From the NCBI GenBank assembly GCA_021787435.1, contig JAJYLY010000011.1:1-64000 (forward strand): a stretch of 64,000 nt of DNA. Reading direction: 5' to 3'. Origin of the DNA: Pseudomonadota bacterium (GTDB taxonomy: Bacteria; Pseudomonadota; Gammaproteobacteria; Burkholderiales; Gallionellaceae). Below are positions 27,115 to 35,576 of this stretch, piece by piece. Numbering within the stretch: the first letter of the stretch is position 1; each line of letters opens with the position of its first letter. Made by a program: the position numbers and the translations under genes. The notes beneath the pieces are model-generated. The model saw only the letters and a list, made by a program, of their open reading frames with translations. It was not told the DNA's origin and did not search any database.

Positions 27115-28830
27115 ATGAAAAAGTCTCTCGATCTGGTTTTTCTCTGGCACATGCATCAGCCGGATTATCGCGATTATTCCAGCGGCGATTTTGTGCTGCC
27201 GTGGGTTTATCTGCACGCCATCAAGGATTACACCGACATGGCTTATCATTTGGAGCGGCACCCCAAGGTGAGTGCGGTGATAAACTTCGTTCCCATACTG
27301 CTTGACCAGATCGAGGATTATGCGGATCAGTTTGCCAGCGGCGTTTTGCGCGATCCGTTGTTACGCCTCTTGATGCACGAAAATGCCGACGCGTTTACCC
27401 TTGCCCAGCGGCGCCTGACGCTGGATTCCTGTTTCCGCAGCAGTCACACGAAAATGATCGCGCCCTATCCGGCATACAAGCGCCTGTGGGATCTGTTCCA
27501 GCAGCTGGAAGCGGACGGGGAAGTTGGATTGTCCTATCTGTCCGGACAATACATGAGTGATCTTCTGACCTGGTACCATCTGGCCTGGTGCGGGGAGAGT
27601 GTGCGGCGCGAGTACGAGCTGGTTGCGACCCTGATGACCAAAGCCATGAATTTCAGCTATGCAGATCGCAAGGCGCTGTTTGACCTGATCGGCGAATTGA
27701 TCCGCGATATCATCCCGCGCTACCGCAAGTTGTCGGATGCGGGCCAGATCGAAATTTCCGCAACCCCGCACTATCATCCCCTAGCACCGCTGTTGATCGA
27801 TTTTGACAGCGCAAAGGATGCAATGCCTGATGCGCCTTTGCCCAAGGCGCCGCATTATCCCAAGGGCAGGTTGCGCGTTTCCAAGCATATACGGCTGGCA
27901 AAAGAGAGCCACAAAGCGCGCTTCGGTGCGGAGCCCCGTGGCATGTGGCCTGCCGAGGGTTCGATTTCGGTTGAAACGCTTCAAGTGCTGGCCGAGGAAG
28001 GTTGCGGTTGGGCGGCCAGCGGCGAAGGGGTTTTGGTCAACAGCTTGCGCCGTTCCAATTTGCCCGTTCCCGAGCGCGGCAAGTATCTGTATCGCCCGTA
28101 CCTGCTGGAGCAGGGGGCAGATGGCTTGATGTGTTTTTTTCGCGATGACCATTTGTCAGACTTGATCGGTTTTGAATATTCGCGCTGGCATGGCAAGGAT
28201 GCCGCCATCCATTTCATCGATCAGCTGGAAACCATCATGCTGCACGCAGAGGAGGCAGAGACGCCTGTGGTCAGCGTGATTCTGGATGGCGAAAATGCCT
28301 GGGAATATTATCCTTATAATGGATTTTATTTCCTCGATGAATTGTATGGCAGGCTGGAGGTGCACCCTGATATCCATACCGGCACATACGCCGACTTTAT
28401 AGAGCCTGATCCGCATCGTCCTGACCGCGCAGCCACGGGCAGCCTGCCTACGATTGCGGCGGGCAGCTGGGTTTATGGCAATTTTTCGACCTGGATAGGT
28501 AGCGAAGACAAGAATCGCGCTTGGGATTTACTGTGTGCGGCCAAACATAGTTTTGACATGGTGATGTCCAGCAAGCGGTTAAGTGCTGCAGAACAGAAAG
28601 ACGCGGACACGCAGCTCTGCTCCTGCGAGAGTTCGGACTGGTTCTGGTGGTTTGGCGATTACAATCCCGCAAATTCTGTGGCTAGTTTCGATCGCTTGTA
28701 TCGGCATAACCTGACCGAGCTTTATCGGCTGCTTAAGCTTGCTCCGCCCGTTAGCCTGTCTGAACCTGTCAGTCTCGGCAGCCTTGGCGAGACGGAAACG
28801 GATGGCGCGATGCGTCGCGCCACAGAGTAG
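27115..28830 (+). CDS. Glycoside hydrolase family 57 protein
   Basis: A 571-residue GH57 enzyme, 15 bases after glgC. Conserved regions are visible: HMHQPDY at residues 12-18, a His region in ISATPHYHPLAPL, the nucleophile Glu in RGMWPAEGSISVE and the acid Asp in VILDGENAWEYY. The family includes alpha-amylases, 4-alpha-glucanotransferases and branching enzymes. The shape of this one, with a helical C-terminal domain and no secretion signal, suggests an intracellular alpha-glucan-acting enzyme. Its place between glgC and malQ points to glycogen synthesis or turnover, but the exact reaction cannot be set. Confidence 0.9.
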   Translation: MKKSLDLVFLWHMHQPDYRDYSSGDFVLPWVYLHAIKDYTDMAYHLERHPKVSAVINFVPILLDQIEDYADQFASGVLRDPLLRLLMHENADAFTLAQRRLTLDSCFRSSHTKMIAPYPAYKRLWDLFQQLEADGEVGLSYLSGQYMSDLLTWYHLAWCGESVRREYELVATLMTKAMNFSYADRKALFDLIGELIRDIIPRYRKLSDAGQIEISATPHYHPLAPLLIDFDSAKDAMPDAPLPKAPHYPKGRLRVSKHIRLAKESHKARFGAEPRGMWPAEGSISVETLQVLAEEGCGWAASGEGVLVNSLRRSNLPVPERGKYLYRPYLLEQGADGLMCFFRDDHLSDLIGFEYSRWHGKDAAIHFIDQLETIMLHAEEAETPVVSVILDGENAWEYYPYNGFYFLDELYGRLEVHPDIHTGTYADFIEPDPHRPDRAATGSLPTIAAGSWVYGNFSTWIGSEDKNRAWDLLCAAKHSFDMVMSSKRLSAAEQKDADTQLCSCESSDWFWWFGDYNPANSVASFDRLYRHNLTELYRLLKLAPPVSLSEPVSLGSLGETETDGAMRRATE

Positions 28831-28835
28831 TTGCG

Positions 28836-30323
28836 ATGATAAAAAATCGTGCCAGCGGCATCCTGTTGCATCCGACTTCTTTGCCTGGTCTTTTCGGTGC
28901 CGGGGACATGGGGGCGAATGCCTATCTTTTCATAGACTGGCTGCTGGGTGCAGGGCAGACCTACTGGCAGGTTCTGCCATTAGGCGAGATTGGCCCGGGG
29001 AATTCGCCCTACATGAGCAGCTCAGCCTTTGCCGGCAACGTGTTGCTGATTGATCTTTGCGAACTTTCCCATCTGGGCTGGCTTGAGCCGGATGATCTGC
29101 AACCGCATCCCGCGTTCCGTCAGGACAGGGTGGATTTTTCACTGCAGGGCCCGTTCAGGCTGGAGCGATTGCGTCGTGCTGCAAAATGTTTTTTTGCGTC
29201 TGCCGATGATGACATGCAAAATGCGTATACAGAATTCTGTCTGACTGAGCGTGATTGGCTGGATGACTATGCACGCTTCATGACGATCGGCGAGCAGCAG
29301 GATTGGCGCAACTGGAATCTGTGGCCGGCAGCGCTTGCGAACAGGGAGATGCAAGCCTTGCTGTTCTTCGAGGAGATCAACAGCGAGAAAGTCAATTTCT
29401 GGAAATTCTGCCAGTGGTGTTTTGCCAGACAGTGGTTGCAGTTAAAAAAATATGCCAATGAACGCGGTATCAAACTGATCGGGGATGTGCCCATCTTCGT
29501 GGCTTACCAGAGCGCCGATGTATGGGCGCACCGCGAGCTCTTCGAGCTGGACGATTCGGGCTCTCCTTCCGTTGTCGCAGGTGTCCCGCCGGATTATTTC
29601 AGCGAGACGGGGCAATTGTGGGGCAATCCGCTGTATCGCTGGGATGTGCATGAAAAAACGGGATATGCCTGGTGGATAAAACGTATGGAGCATGCGCTGG
29701 AAGATTTTGATCAGGTGCGCATTGATCACTTCCGGGGATTTTCGGGATATTGGGAGGTTCCTGCAAATGAGACGACCGCCATTAATGGCAGGTGGGTGCC
29801 GGGGCCGGGCGCCAGACTTTTTGAGGCATTCGAAAGGGCTTTTCCGGAATTGCCCATCATCGCCGAAGACTTGGGCGTGATCACGCCTGACGTGATCGAG
29901 CTTCGCGACCGGTTTTCACTACCCGGCATGCGCATACTGCAATTTGCTTTTGCAGAAGACGAGTCGAATTATTTCCTGCCGCACAATTACGTCGTCAACA
30001 CGATAGCCTATACCGGCACGCACGACAACGACACGATGGTGGGTTGGTGGAACTCAGCTTCCGAACATGTGAAACATTTTGTCCGGCAATACATGGGGCA
30101 CGAGGATGTCGACGTGCCATGGGATATGATCGGGGCGCTTTCGGCTTCCATTGCCAATACGGTGATCTTCCCGATGCAGGACATACTTTGTCTGGGAAAT
30201 GAATATCGGATGAATTATCCGGGCAGCACTGACCACAACTGGGAGTGGCGCTTTGTCTGGGAGCAGGTGCAGCCGTGGCATACGATAAGACTTGCGAAGA
30301 TCACTGCGGATAACCTGCGCTAA
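28836..30323 (+). CDS. malQ: 4-alpha-glucanotransferase (amylomaltase)
   Basis: A 495-residue GH77 enzyme that moves maltooligosaccharide chains between acceptors, used in glycogen and maltodextrin metabolism. Family markers are GDVPIFVAYQSADVWAHREL, RIDHFRGF (Asp nucleophile), IIAEDLGVITPDVIELRD (acid Glu) and TGTHDNDTMVGWW (third Asp). The length is that of bacterial MalQ without the long N-terminal extension of E. coli. It begins 5 bases after the GH57 gene and closes the glgC operon, followed by a strong hairpin. Confidence 0.95.
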   Translation: MIKNRASGILLHPTSLPGLFGAGDMGANAYLFIDWLLGAGQTYWQVLPLGEIGPGNSPYMSSSAFAGNVLLIDLCELSHLGWLEPDDLQPHPAFRQDRVDFSLQGPFRLERLRRAAKCFFASADDDMQNAYTEFCLTERDWLDDYARFMTIGEQQDWRNWNLWPAALANREMQALLFFEEINSEKVNFWKFCQWCFARQWLQLKKYANERGIKLIGDVPIFVAYQSADVWAHRELFELDDSGSPSVVAGVPPDYFSETGQLWGNPLYRWDVHEKTGYAWWIKRMEHALEDFDQVRIDHFRGFSGYWEVPANETTAINGRWVPGPGARLFEAFERAFPELPIIAEDLGVITPDVIELRDRFSLPGMRILQFAFAEDESNYFLPHNYVVNTIAYTGTHDNDTMVGWWNSASEHVKHFVRQYMGHEDVDVPWDMIGALSASIANTVIFPMQDILCLGNEYRMNYPGSTDHNWEWRFVWEQVQPWHTIRLAKITADNLR

Positions 30324-30331
30324 TCTTGGAT

Positions 30332-30353
30332 GCGCCAGCTTTGCAGCTGGCGC
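30332..30353. terminator. Hairpin between malQ and the HU gene
   Basis: GCGCCAGCT and AGCTGGCGC form a perfect 9-bp stem with a 4-base loop in the gap of two convergent genes. No long T run follows on the malQ side, while the HU side reads into AT-rich sequence, so it may stop both transcripts only weakly or act with Rho. Confidence 0.6.
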
Positions 30354-30361
30354 GTTGAAAT

Positions 30362-30649
30362 TTACTTCTTCTTTGCGCCGTTGACGGCAGCTTTCAGTGT
30401 TGCGCCTGGCTTGAATGCGGGCGTCTTGGAAGCCTTGATTTTCAGCTCGGCACCTGTTTTTGGGTTGCGGCCGACTCGGGCTGCGCGTTTGCGCACTTCA
30501 AAGGTACCGAAACCCACGAGAGCGATGCTCTCCCCTTTAGCCAGCGTTGCGCCGATGACTTCAATCAGCGCAGCAATATTGTTTTCTGCGGCGACTTTTG
30601 TGCTACCGGTTTTAGTGGCCAAAGCATCAATCAGTTCTTTTCTGTTCAT
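30362..30649 (-). CDS. hup: HU-type nucleoid DNA-binding protein
   Basis: A 95-residue histone-like protein that bends and compacts DNA. The dimer helices come first (MNRKELIDALATKTGSTKV), then the beta core, with GFGTFEVRKRAARVGRNPKT as the DNA-embracing arm; its Arg-Asn-Pro tip is the residue that inserts into the minor groove. The C-terminus is lysine-rich and slightly extended, as in several betaproteobacterial HU paralogues. The ATG giving MNRKEL is the standard start; an earlier in-frame one would add an untypical leader. Confidence 0.93.
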   Translation of the reverse strand: MNRKELIDALATKTGSTKVAAENNIAALIEVIGATLAKGESIALVGFGTFEVRKRAARVGRNPKTGAELKIKASKTPAFKPGATLKAAVNGAKKK

Positions 30650-30875
30650 GTGTCTCTCTCCGTGATTAGCATCGTGAAATAAATGGCTGCGCGTTACAGC
30701 GAACAAAGTCTAACACTCAACTGCAACAAACTGAATAGCCCAAGCGATAATATCTTGAATTTTTTCTGCTTGGCGTTGAGTTTATACTGAAAACCGTCAC
30801 CGTCCAAGATAAGGCATGAAAATATTTTGACAGGCCAGCCATCTGCATGGCGAGCCGGAGAAATTTTATAACGGT
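30650..30875. other. Intergenic region upstream of HU with no gene seen
   Basis: Carries the presumed HU promoter. Beyond that I see no convincing frame or RNA on either strand; the long minus-strand open frame over the right part is antisense to the DUF455 gene and looks like a shadow. Confidence 0.4.
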
Positions 30876-31022
30876 ATGATATTTATTGGAATTCCAGGAA
30901 AATATGCGGGACAGGTTCATGGGCTGTTGCTGATCGACTGCTTCATGCCGTACATTTATGCCACAGAGCTGCCGGATGGGGATATTCACGATCATGGGGA
31001 AGAACGGAGTTTTTTTGGATAA
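30876..31022 (+). CDS. Possible small protein upstream of the DUF455 gene, 48 aa
   Basis: A 48-codon frame with a hydrophobic middle (VHGLLLIDCFMPYIYATEL) and an acidic, His-rich end (PDGDIHDHGEE). It ends six bases before the DUF455 start, so it might be a leader or a cotranscribed small protein. The ribosome site is weak and no relative is recognised. Chance is a real possibility. Confidence 0.25.
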   Translation: MIFIGIPGKYAGQVHGLLLIDCFMPYIYATELPDGDIHDHGEERSFFG

Positions 31023-31028
31023 GCGGGC

Positions 31029-31841
31029 ATGTTGAACGATCAGCCTGATGAATTGAGGCAGGCAGCGCTGTTCTGGCTTGCCGAGACGGATGCTGCGCGC
31101 AAGGCCGCAGGGGTGCGCAGCCTGAAGCAGACCTGGATGTCGGTGCTGGATGTCCATGCAAAGCTTGCCCCATCGCAGCTTATCCCGGGCCGCCCTGCAA
31201 GGCCTGGGTTGGTTTCACCCCGCGAGGTGAAACGCCGGTCGATGAACACGGTAGAGGGGCGTGCCGCGTTGATCCACGCGCTGGTGCACATCGAATTCAA
31301 CGCGATCAATCTTGCGCTGGATGCGATCTGGCGGTTTGCGGACATGCCGCGCGAATATTATACAGACTGGTTGCAAGTGGCCGATGAGGAAGCGCTGCAT
31401 TTTTCGCTGCTTGCCGCACATCTGCATGGCATGGGGTACGGCTATGGCGACTTTGTCGGACACGACAGCCTGTGGGAGATGGTCGACAAGACGAGCAATG
31501 ATGTTCTGGCGCGCATGGCTCTGGTGCCGCGCACGATGGAAGCGCGGGGACTGGACGCAGTGCCTGCGATGCGAGCTAGGTTTATGCAGGCGGGGGAGGC
31601 GAAGGCCGCGGAAATTCTGGACATTATCTTGAGAGACGAGATTGGCCATGTCGCGATCGGCAACCGCTGGTATGCACATCTTTGCGGTGAGCGCGGCCTG
31701 GAACCGGTAAAGACCTATGCATTGCTAGCAAGCGAATATGGGGCGCCAGCGCTGCGCGGTCCTTTCAATTTTACCGCCCGCCGCGCAGCGGGATTCAGCG
31801 AGCTGGAACTGGCGGCGCTGGGGGGTGGAGAAACTGAATAG
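31029..31841 (+). CDS. DUF455 family ferritin-like protein
   Basis: A 270-residue helical protein of the DUF455 family, with a ferritin-like four-helix bundle. Carboxylate and His pairs suited to a diiron centre are visible: ALIHALVHIEFNAINLALD, LQVADEEALHFSLL with EEALH, and the late RDEIGHVAIGNRWY. These match the ExxH-type metal ligands of ferritin-like oxidases. The function in bacteria is not established. The ATG used is the first in frame. It stands alone, 98 bases before rlmJ. Confidence 0.85.
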   Translation: MLNDQPDELRQAALFWLAETDAARKAAGVRSLKQTWMSVLDVHAKLAPSQLIPGRPARPGLVSPREVKRRSMNTVEGRAALIHALVHIEFNAINLALDAIWRFADMPREYYTDWLQVADEEALHFSLLAAHLHGMGYGYGDFVGHDSLWEMVDKTSNDVLARMALVPRTMEARGLDAVPAMRARFMQAGEAKAAEILDIILRDEIGHVAIGNRWYAHLCGERGLEPVKTYALLASEYGAPALRGPFNFTARRAAGFSELELAALGGGETE

Positions 31842-31939
31842 ACTGCGGTCTTCGTAATCGGTATATATCGTTTATGCTTGTCTGGTGTATCCCCGGTGAG
31901 CATGGCACAATTGCGCATTGTCAGTAACAACCTATTCCC

Positions 31940-32779
31940 ATGCTGAGCTATCGTCACGCGTTTCATGCAGGTAACCACGCCGATGTGCTCAAGCATTTCG
32001 TCGAGGTGCAGCTGCTTCGCTATCTGGCGCAGAAAGAAAAGGCATACTGGTATATCGACACCCATGCCGGTGCGGGGTGTTACGAGCTGGATCGAGGCTA
32101 TGCCGTGCAGAATGCCGAATATGAAAGCGGCATCCTTCGCCTGTGGAACCGCGATGATTTGCCGAAGCCGCTTGCCGATTATGTGGAGCTCGTCAAGGCG
32201 ATCAATCAGGACGGGCAGATGAAGCTGTATCCGGGCTCGCCGTTGATCGCGCAGCAGTTGCTTCGAGAACAGGACAGGATGCGCCTGTTCGAATTGCACC
32301 CAAGCGACAGCGAACTGCTGGCGGAAAATTTCCATGGATCGGGAGTCCTGATTCAGCACAGTGATGGATTTGCCGCGCTAAAGGCGCTGCTGCCGCCACC
32401 GCCGCGCCGCGCGCTGGTGCTGATCGATCCGCCCTATGAGGACAAACGGGATTATCAGCGCGTCGTGTCTGCGTTAAAGGAGGGTATAAAACGCTTTTCC
32501 AGTGGCGTCTATGCCGTGTGGTATCCGCGTTTGCAGCGCAATGACGCAAGGCAGTTGCCGGAACAGTTGAAGTTGCTGCCGGTGAAATCCTGGATTAATG
32601 TGTCGCTTGACGTGCAGAGCATCAGCGAGGAGGGTTTTGGCATGCATGGCAGCGGCATGTTCGTGCTCAATCCGCCTTGGAATCTGCACGCCGTTTTGCA
32701 ACAGGTGATGCCCTGTCTGGTGAAAATTCTGGGGCAGGATGCAGGCGCTTCATATATTCTTGAGCAGCAGTCCGCTTGA
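31940..32779 (+). CDS. rlmJ: 23S rRNA (adenine-2030-N6)-methyltransferase
   Basis: A 279-residue SAM-dependent N6-adenine methyltransferase that modifies A2030 of 23S rRNA. Recognised by MLSYRHAFHAGNHADVLKH at the N-terminus, the SAM region YIDTHAGAGCYEL and the catalytic motif IDPPYEDKRDY. The length equals that of E. coli RlmJ (YhiR). It ends 28 bases before the EF-hand membrane protein gene, with a run of G acting as the next gene's ribosome site. Confidence 0.93.
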   Translation: MLSYRHAFHAGNHADVLKHFVEVQLLRYLAQKEKAYWYIDTHAGAGCYELDRGYAVQNAEYESGILRLWNRDDLPKPLADYVELVKAINQDGQMKLYPGSPLIAQQLLREQDRMRLFELHPSDSELLAENFHGSGVLIQHSDGFAALKALLPPPPRRALVLIDPPYEDKRDYQRVVSALKEGIKRFSSGVYAVWYPRLQRNDARQLPEQLKLLPVKSWINVSLDVQSISEEGFGMHGSGMFVLNPPWNLHAVLQQVMPCLVKILGQDAGASYILEQQSA

Positions 32780-32806
32780 CGCATGATTTTTTAACGGGGG
32801 GGGAAC

Positions 32807-34930
32807 ATGACTGAGCACACATGGAATTTTTTTCGCGCAGGGGGCTTTGACCAGGTGCAGCTGGATACTGGCGAAGATCTGCTATGTCTCAAGGACCTGA
32901 ACCAGAAGCTGTGGGTGGCGTTGAGTTGCCCCACGCGCGGCATCGAGTTCGATCCAAAAACACTGGACATGATAGATACCGATGGGGACGGGCGCGTGCG
33001 CGCAAACGAGGTTCTTGCGGCCATCGCCTGGGTGGGCGCGCGGCTCAAGGATGCAGACCTCATGGTCAAGGGGGAAGACTGGCTGTCGCTGTCCGATATC
33101 GATGAAAGCACGGATGAGGGCAGGGCGCTGCTGTCGTCCGCAGGCCATATCCTGAAAAGCCTGGGCAAGCCAGATGAACTCAGGATATCCATGTCCGACA
33201 TGGATGACATCGAGAAAATTGTTGCCGGATGGCAATTTAACGGGGATGGTGTCGTCGCATCTAAGCAGGTTGGCGATGCAGATTTGCGCAGTGCGGTCGA
33301 AGACATCATGAAGTGCACAGGTTCTGTGGCGGATTTGAGCGGCGAGCAAGGGGTCAATCAGGAAATTTCTGACAATTTTTTTTCACAAGCCGTTGCCTAT
33401 TCCGACTGGTATGCAAAAGGCGAGTCGGATACCGTGATACTGCTGCTCGGGGAAAAGACCCAGGATGCCGCCGATGCATTCATCGCGATCAAGGACAAGG
33501 TCGGCGATTATTTCACCCGTTGCAAGCTTGCAGCTTTTGATGCGCGCGCCGCTTTGCCGCTCAGCCGTTCCGTGGAGGATTATCAGCATCTGGCAACACA
33601 AAACCTTTCCGCGCAAAGCGAGGAGGTGGCGAGTCTTCCGCTGGCCTTTATCATTGCAGACCAGCCTTTGCCATTGACGAAGGGCGTCAACCCCGCTTGG
33701 CAGCAAAGACTTGATGCGCTGAGTTCTAGGGTCATCGAACCCATCCTTGGCAGTAAAGATTGCCTCTCAGCAGCGGAGTGGAACGAGCTGTGCGAAAAAT
33801 TTGCTGCGTACGAAGTCTGGCAGAAGGACAAGCCGCAGGGCAATGTCGAGGGCTTGGGCATTGCGCGCATACGCGAAATTCTGAGCGCGGGCCACAAGGC
33901 GCATATCGATGCGCTGATCGATGAGGACAAGGCGGTCGAAGCTGAAGTCAATGCAATCCATTCTGTTGAACGCCTATTGCGCTACAAGCGCGATCTGTTC
34001 TTGCTGGTCAATAACTTTGTTTCCTTCCGCAATTTCTATACCGGCCGCGCCAAGGGCATATTTCAGGTCGGTACGCTTTATCTTGATGGACGCAGTTGCG
34101 ATCTCACAGTCAGGGTGGAAGATGTGGCCAAGCATGCGGCGTTCTCGGTGATGAGCGGCATCTGTCTAGTGTATTGCGAGTGCGTGCGCGGTGCAGAGAA
34201 AATGAACATCGCGACAGCCTTCACCGCAGGCGATTCGGATTATCTGATGGCCGGGCGCAATGGCGTGTTCTATGACAGGCAGGGCCGCGACTGGGATGCC
34301 GTGGTCGTTCGCATTATCGACAATCCGATCAGCATACGCCAAGCATTCTGGTCTCCCTACAAGAAACTCTCCAAGGCAATCAGCGAAGGGCTGCAGAAAC
34401 TTGCCGCGTCGCGGTCAAGCTCAGCAGAAGGCCGGATGATCAAGACGGTGGTGGAAAACGGCAAGGAAGTCGTCAATGCTGCACCGCCCAAGCCACCTTT
34501 CGACGTGGGTAAATTCGCCGGCATCTTTGCGGCCATCGGGCTTGCGATAGGCGCGATAGGCGGCATACTCGCCTCTGTCATCGGCGGCGTGCTGAGTCTC
34601 AAGTTCTGGCAGATTCCGCTGGCACTCGCAGGGCTCTTGCTCTTGATTTCGGGGCCTGCGATGGTGCTGGCCTGGTTCAAGCTGAAACGCCGCAACCTGG
34701 CCCCGATACTGGATGCGAACGGCTGGGCGGTGAACGCACGCGCGCGCATCAACATTCCGTTCGGCACCGCGCTGACCGGCATCGCAATCCTGCCGGAAGG
34801 CGCGCACCGCGCACTGACGGACCCTTATGCGGAAAAAAGACCGGTATGGCCCTATTACGTCCTGGTAATGGCCGCGCTGATCGCTTTGTTCGGCCTTTGG
34901 TATGCCGGAATTTTCGGGGGACATCGTTAG
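32807..34930 (+). CDS. Large EF-hand membrane protein of unknown function
   Basis: A 707-residue protein. A canonical EF-hand loop, DTDGDGRVRANE at residues 57-68, has Asp at 57, 59 and 61 and Glu at 68, so calcium binding is likely; a second, degenerate copy may lie near residue 145 (FNGDGVVASK). The middle is soluble and helical. Three hydrophobic segments follow (about 565-590, 600-625 and 685-700), so the protein is anchored near its C-terminus. I recognise it as a conserved uncharacterised family but know no function. It sits one base before udg. Confidence 0.75.
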   Translation: MTEHTWNFFRAGGFDQVQLDTGEDLLCLKDLNQKLWVALSCPTRGIEFDPKTLDMIDTDGDGRVRANEVLAAIAWVGARLKDADLMVKGEDWLSLSDIDESTDEGRALLSSAGHILKSLGKPDELRISMSDMDDIEKIVAGWQFNGDGVVASKQVGDADLRSAVEDIMKCTGSVADLSGEQGVNQEISDNFFSQAVAYSDWYAKGESDTVILLLGEKTQDAADAFIAIKDKVGDYFTRCKLAAFDARAALPLSRSVEDYQHLATQNLSAQSEEVASLPLAFIIADQPLPLTKGVNPAWQQRLDALSSRVIEPILGSKDCLSAAEWNELCEKFAAYEVWQKDKPQGNVEGLGIARIREILSAGHKAHIDALIDEDKAVEAEVNAIHSVERLLRYKRDLFLLVNNFVSFRNFYTGRAKGIFQVGTLYLDGRSCDLTVRVEDVAKHAAFSVMSGICLVYCECVRGAEKMNIATAFTAGDSDYLMAGRNGVFYDRQGRDWDAVVVRIIDNPISIRQAFWSPYKKLSKAISEGLQKLAASRSSSAEGRMIKTVVENGKEVVNAAPPKPPFDVGKFAGIFAAIGLAIGAIGGILASVIGGVLSLKFWQIPLALAGLLLLISGPAMVLAWFKLKRRNLAPILDANGWAVNARARINIPFGTALTGIAILPEGAHRALTDPYAEKRPVWPYYVLVMAALIALFGLWYAGIFGGHR

Positions 34931-34931
34931 C

Positions 34932-35576
34932 ATGGTTTTTGCAGCGGATTGTCGCCGTTGCGCCCGCCTGGCTGAATTTCTCGACCAGGTGCGCGTTGCG
35001 CACCCGGATTATTATGCGCACCCTGTCGCCTCTTTCGGCGATGAGGGAAGCAGCATGTTGATCGTGGGGTTGGCACCCGGCATGCACGGGGCAAACCGCA
35101 CGGGCCGCCCTTTCACCGGTGACTATGCAGGAAACCTCCTTTACGGCACTTTGCATCAGTATGGTTTCGCAACGCGACCTGAGCCATTGGATGCTGCCGG
35201 ATGCGCCAATGCCGATTTGGCCCTTGTCGGGTGCCGCATCACCAATGCAGTGCGTTGCCTGCCGCCGCAGAACAAACCAAAGCCTTTCGAGATTAATACC
35301 TGCAATGATTATCTTGCCGGGGAGCTTGCAATGTTGCCACACAGTGCTGCGGTGCTTGCGCTGGGCACGATAGCCCATCAGGCGGTGTTGATGGCGTCCA
35401 AGCTTAAAAAAAGCAGTTACCCATTCTCGCACGGCGCAAAACACCTCTTGCCAGGAAATGTTGCGCTGTTCGACAGCTACCATTGTAGCCGTTACAACAC
35501 GCAAACGAAACGCCTGACTGGCGAGATGTTCGAGTCCGTGATCGCTTCCATTGCAGTGCACCTTGGAAAGATTTGA
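34932..35576 (+). CDS. Family 5 uracil-DNA glycosylase (UdgB-type)
   Basis: A 214-residue base excision enzyme removing uracil and some other deaminated bases from DNA. The active-site motif reads GLAPGMHGANRTGRPFTGD, characteristic of family 5, and the DNA-binding motif is HCSRYNTQTKRLT. Cysteines near the N-terminus (CRRC) and later (CNDY region, HC) could hold the iron-sulfur cluster of this family. The ATG one base after the previous stop is preferred over a longer frame. It overlaps the start of uvrC, forming a small repair operon. Confidence 0.88.
   Translation: MVFAADCRRCARLAEFLDQVRVAHPDYYAHPVASFGDEGSSMLIVGLAPGMHGANRTGRPFTGDYAGNLLYGTLHQYGFATRPEPLDAAGCANADLALVGCRITNAVRCLPPQNKPKPFEINTCNDYLAGELAMLPHSAAVLALGTIAHQAVLMASKLKKSSYPFSHGAKHLLPGNVALFDSYHCSRYNTQTKRLTGEMFESVIASIAVHLGKI

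Noticed and set aside
30717..31157. A minus-strand frame of 146 codons upstream of the DUF455 gene
   Set aside because: It is antisense to the DUF455 start, has a mixed composition without motifs and no promoter or ribosome site.
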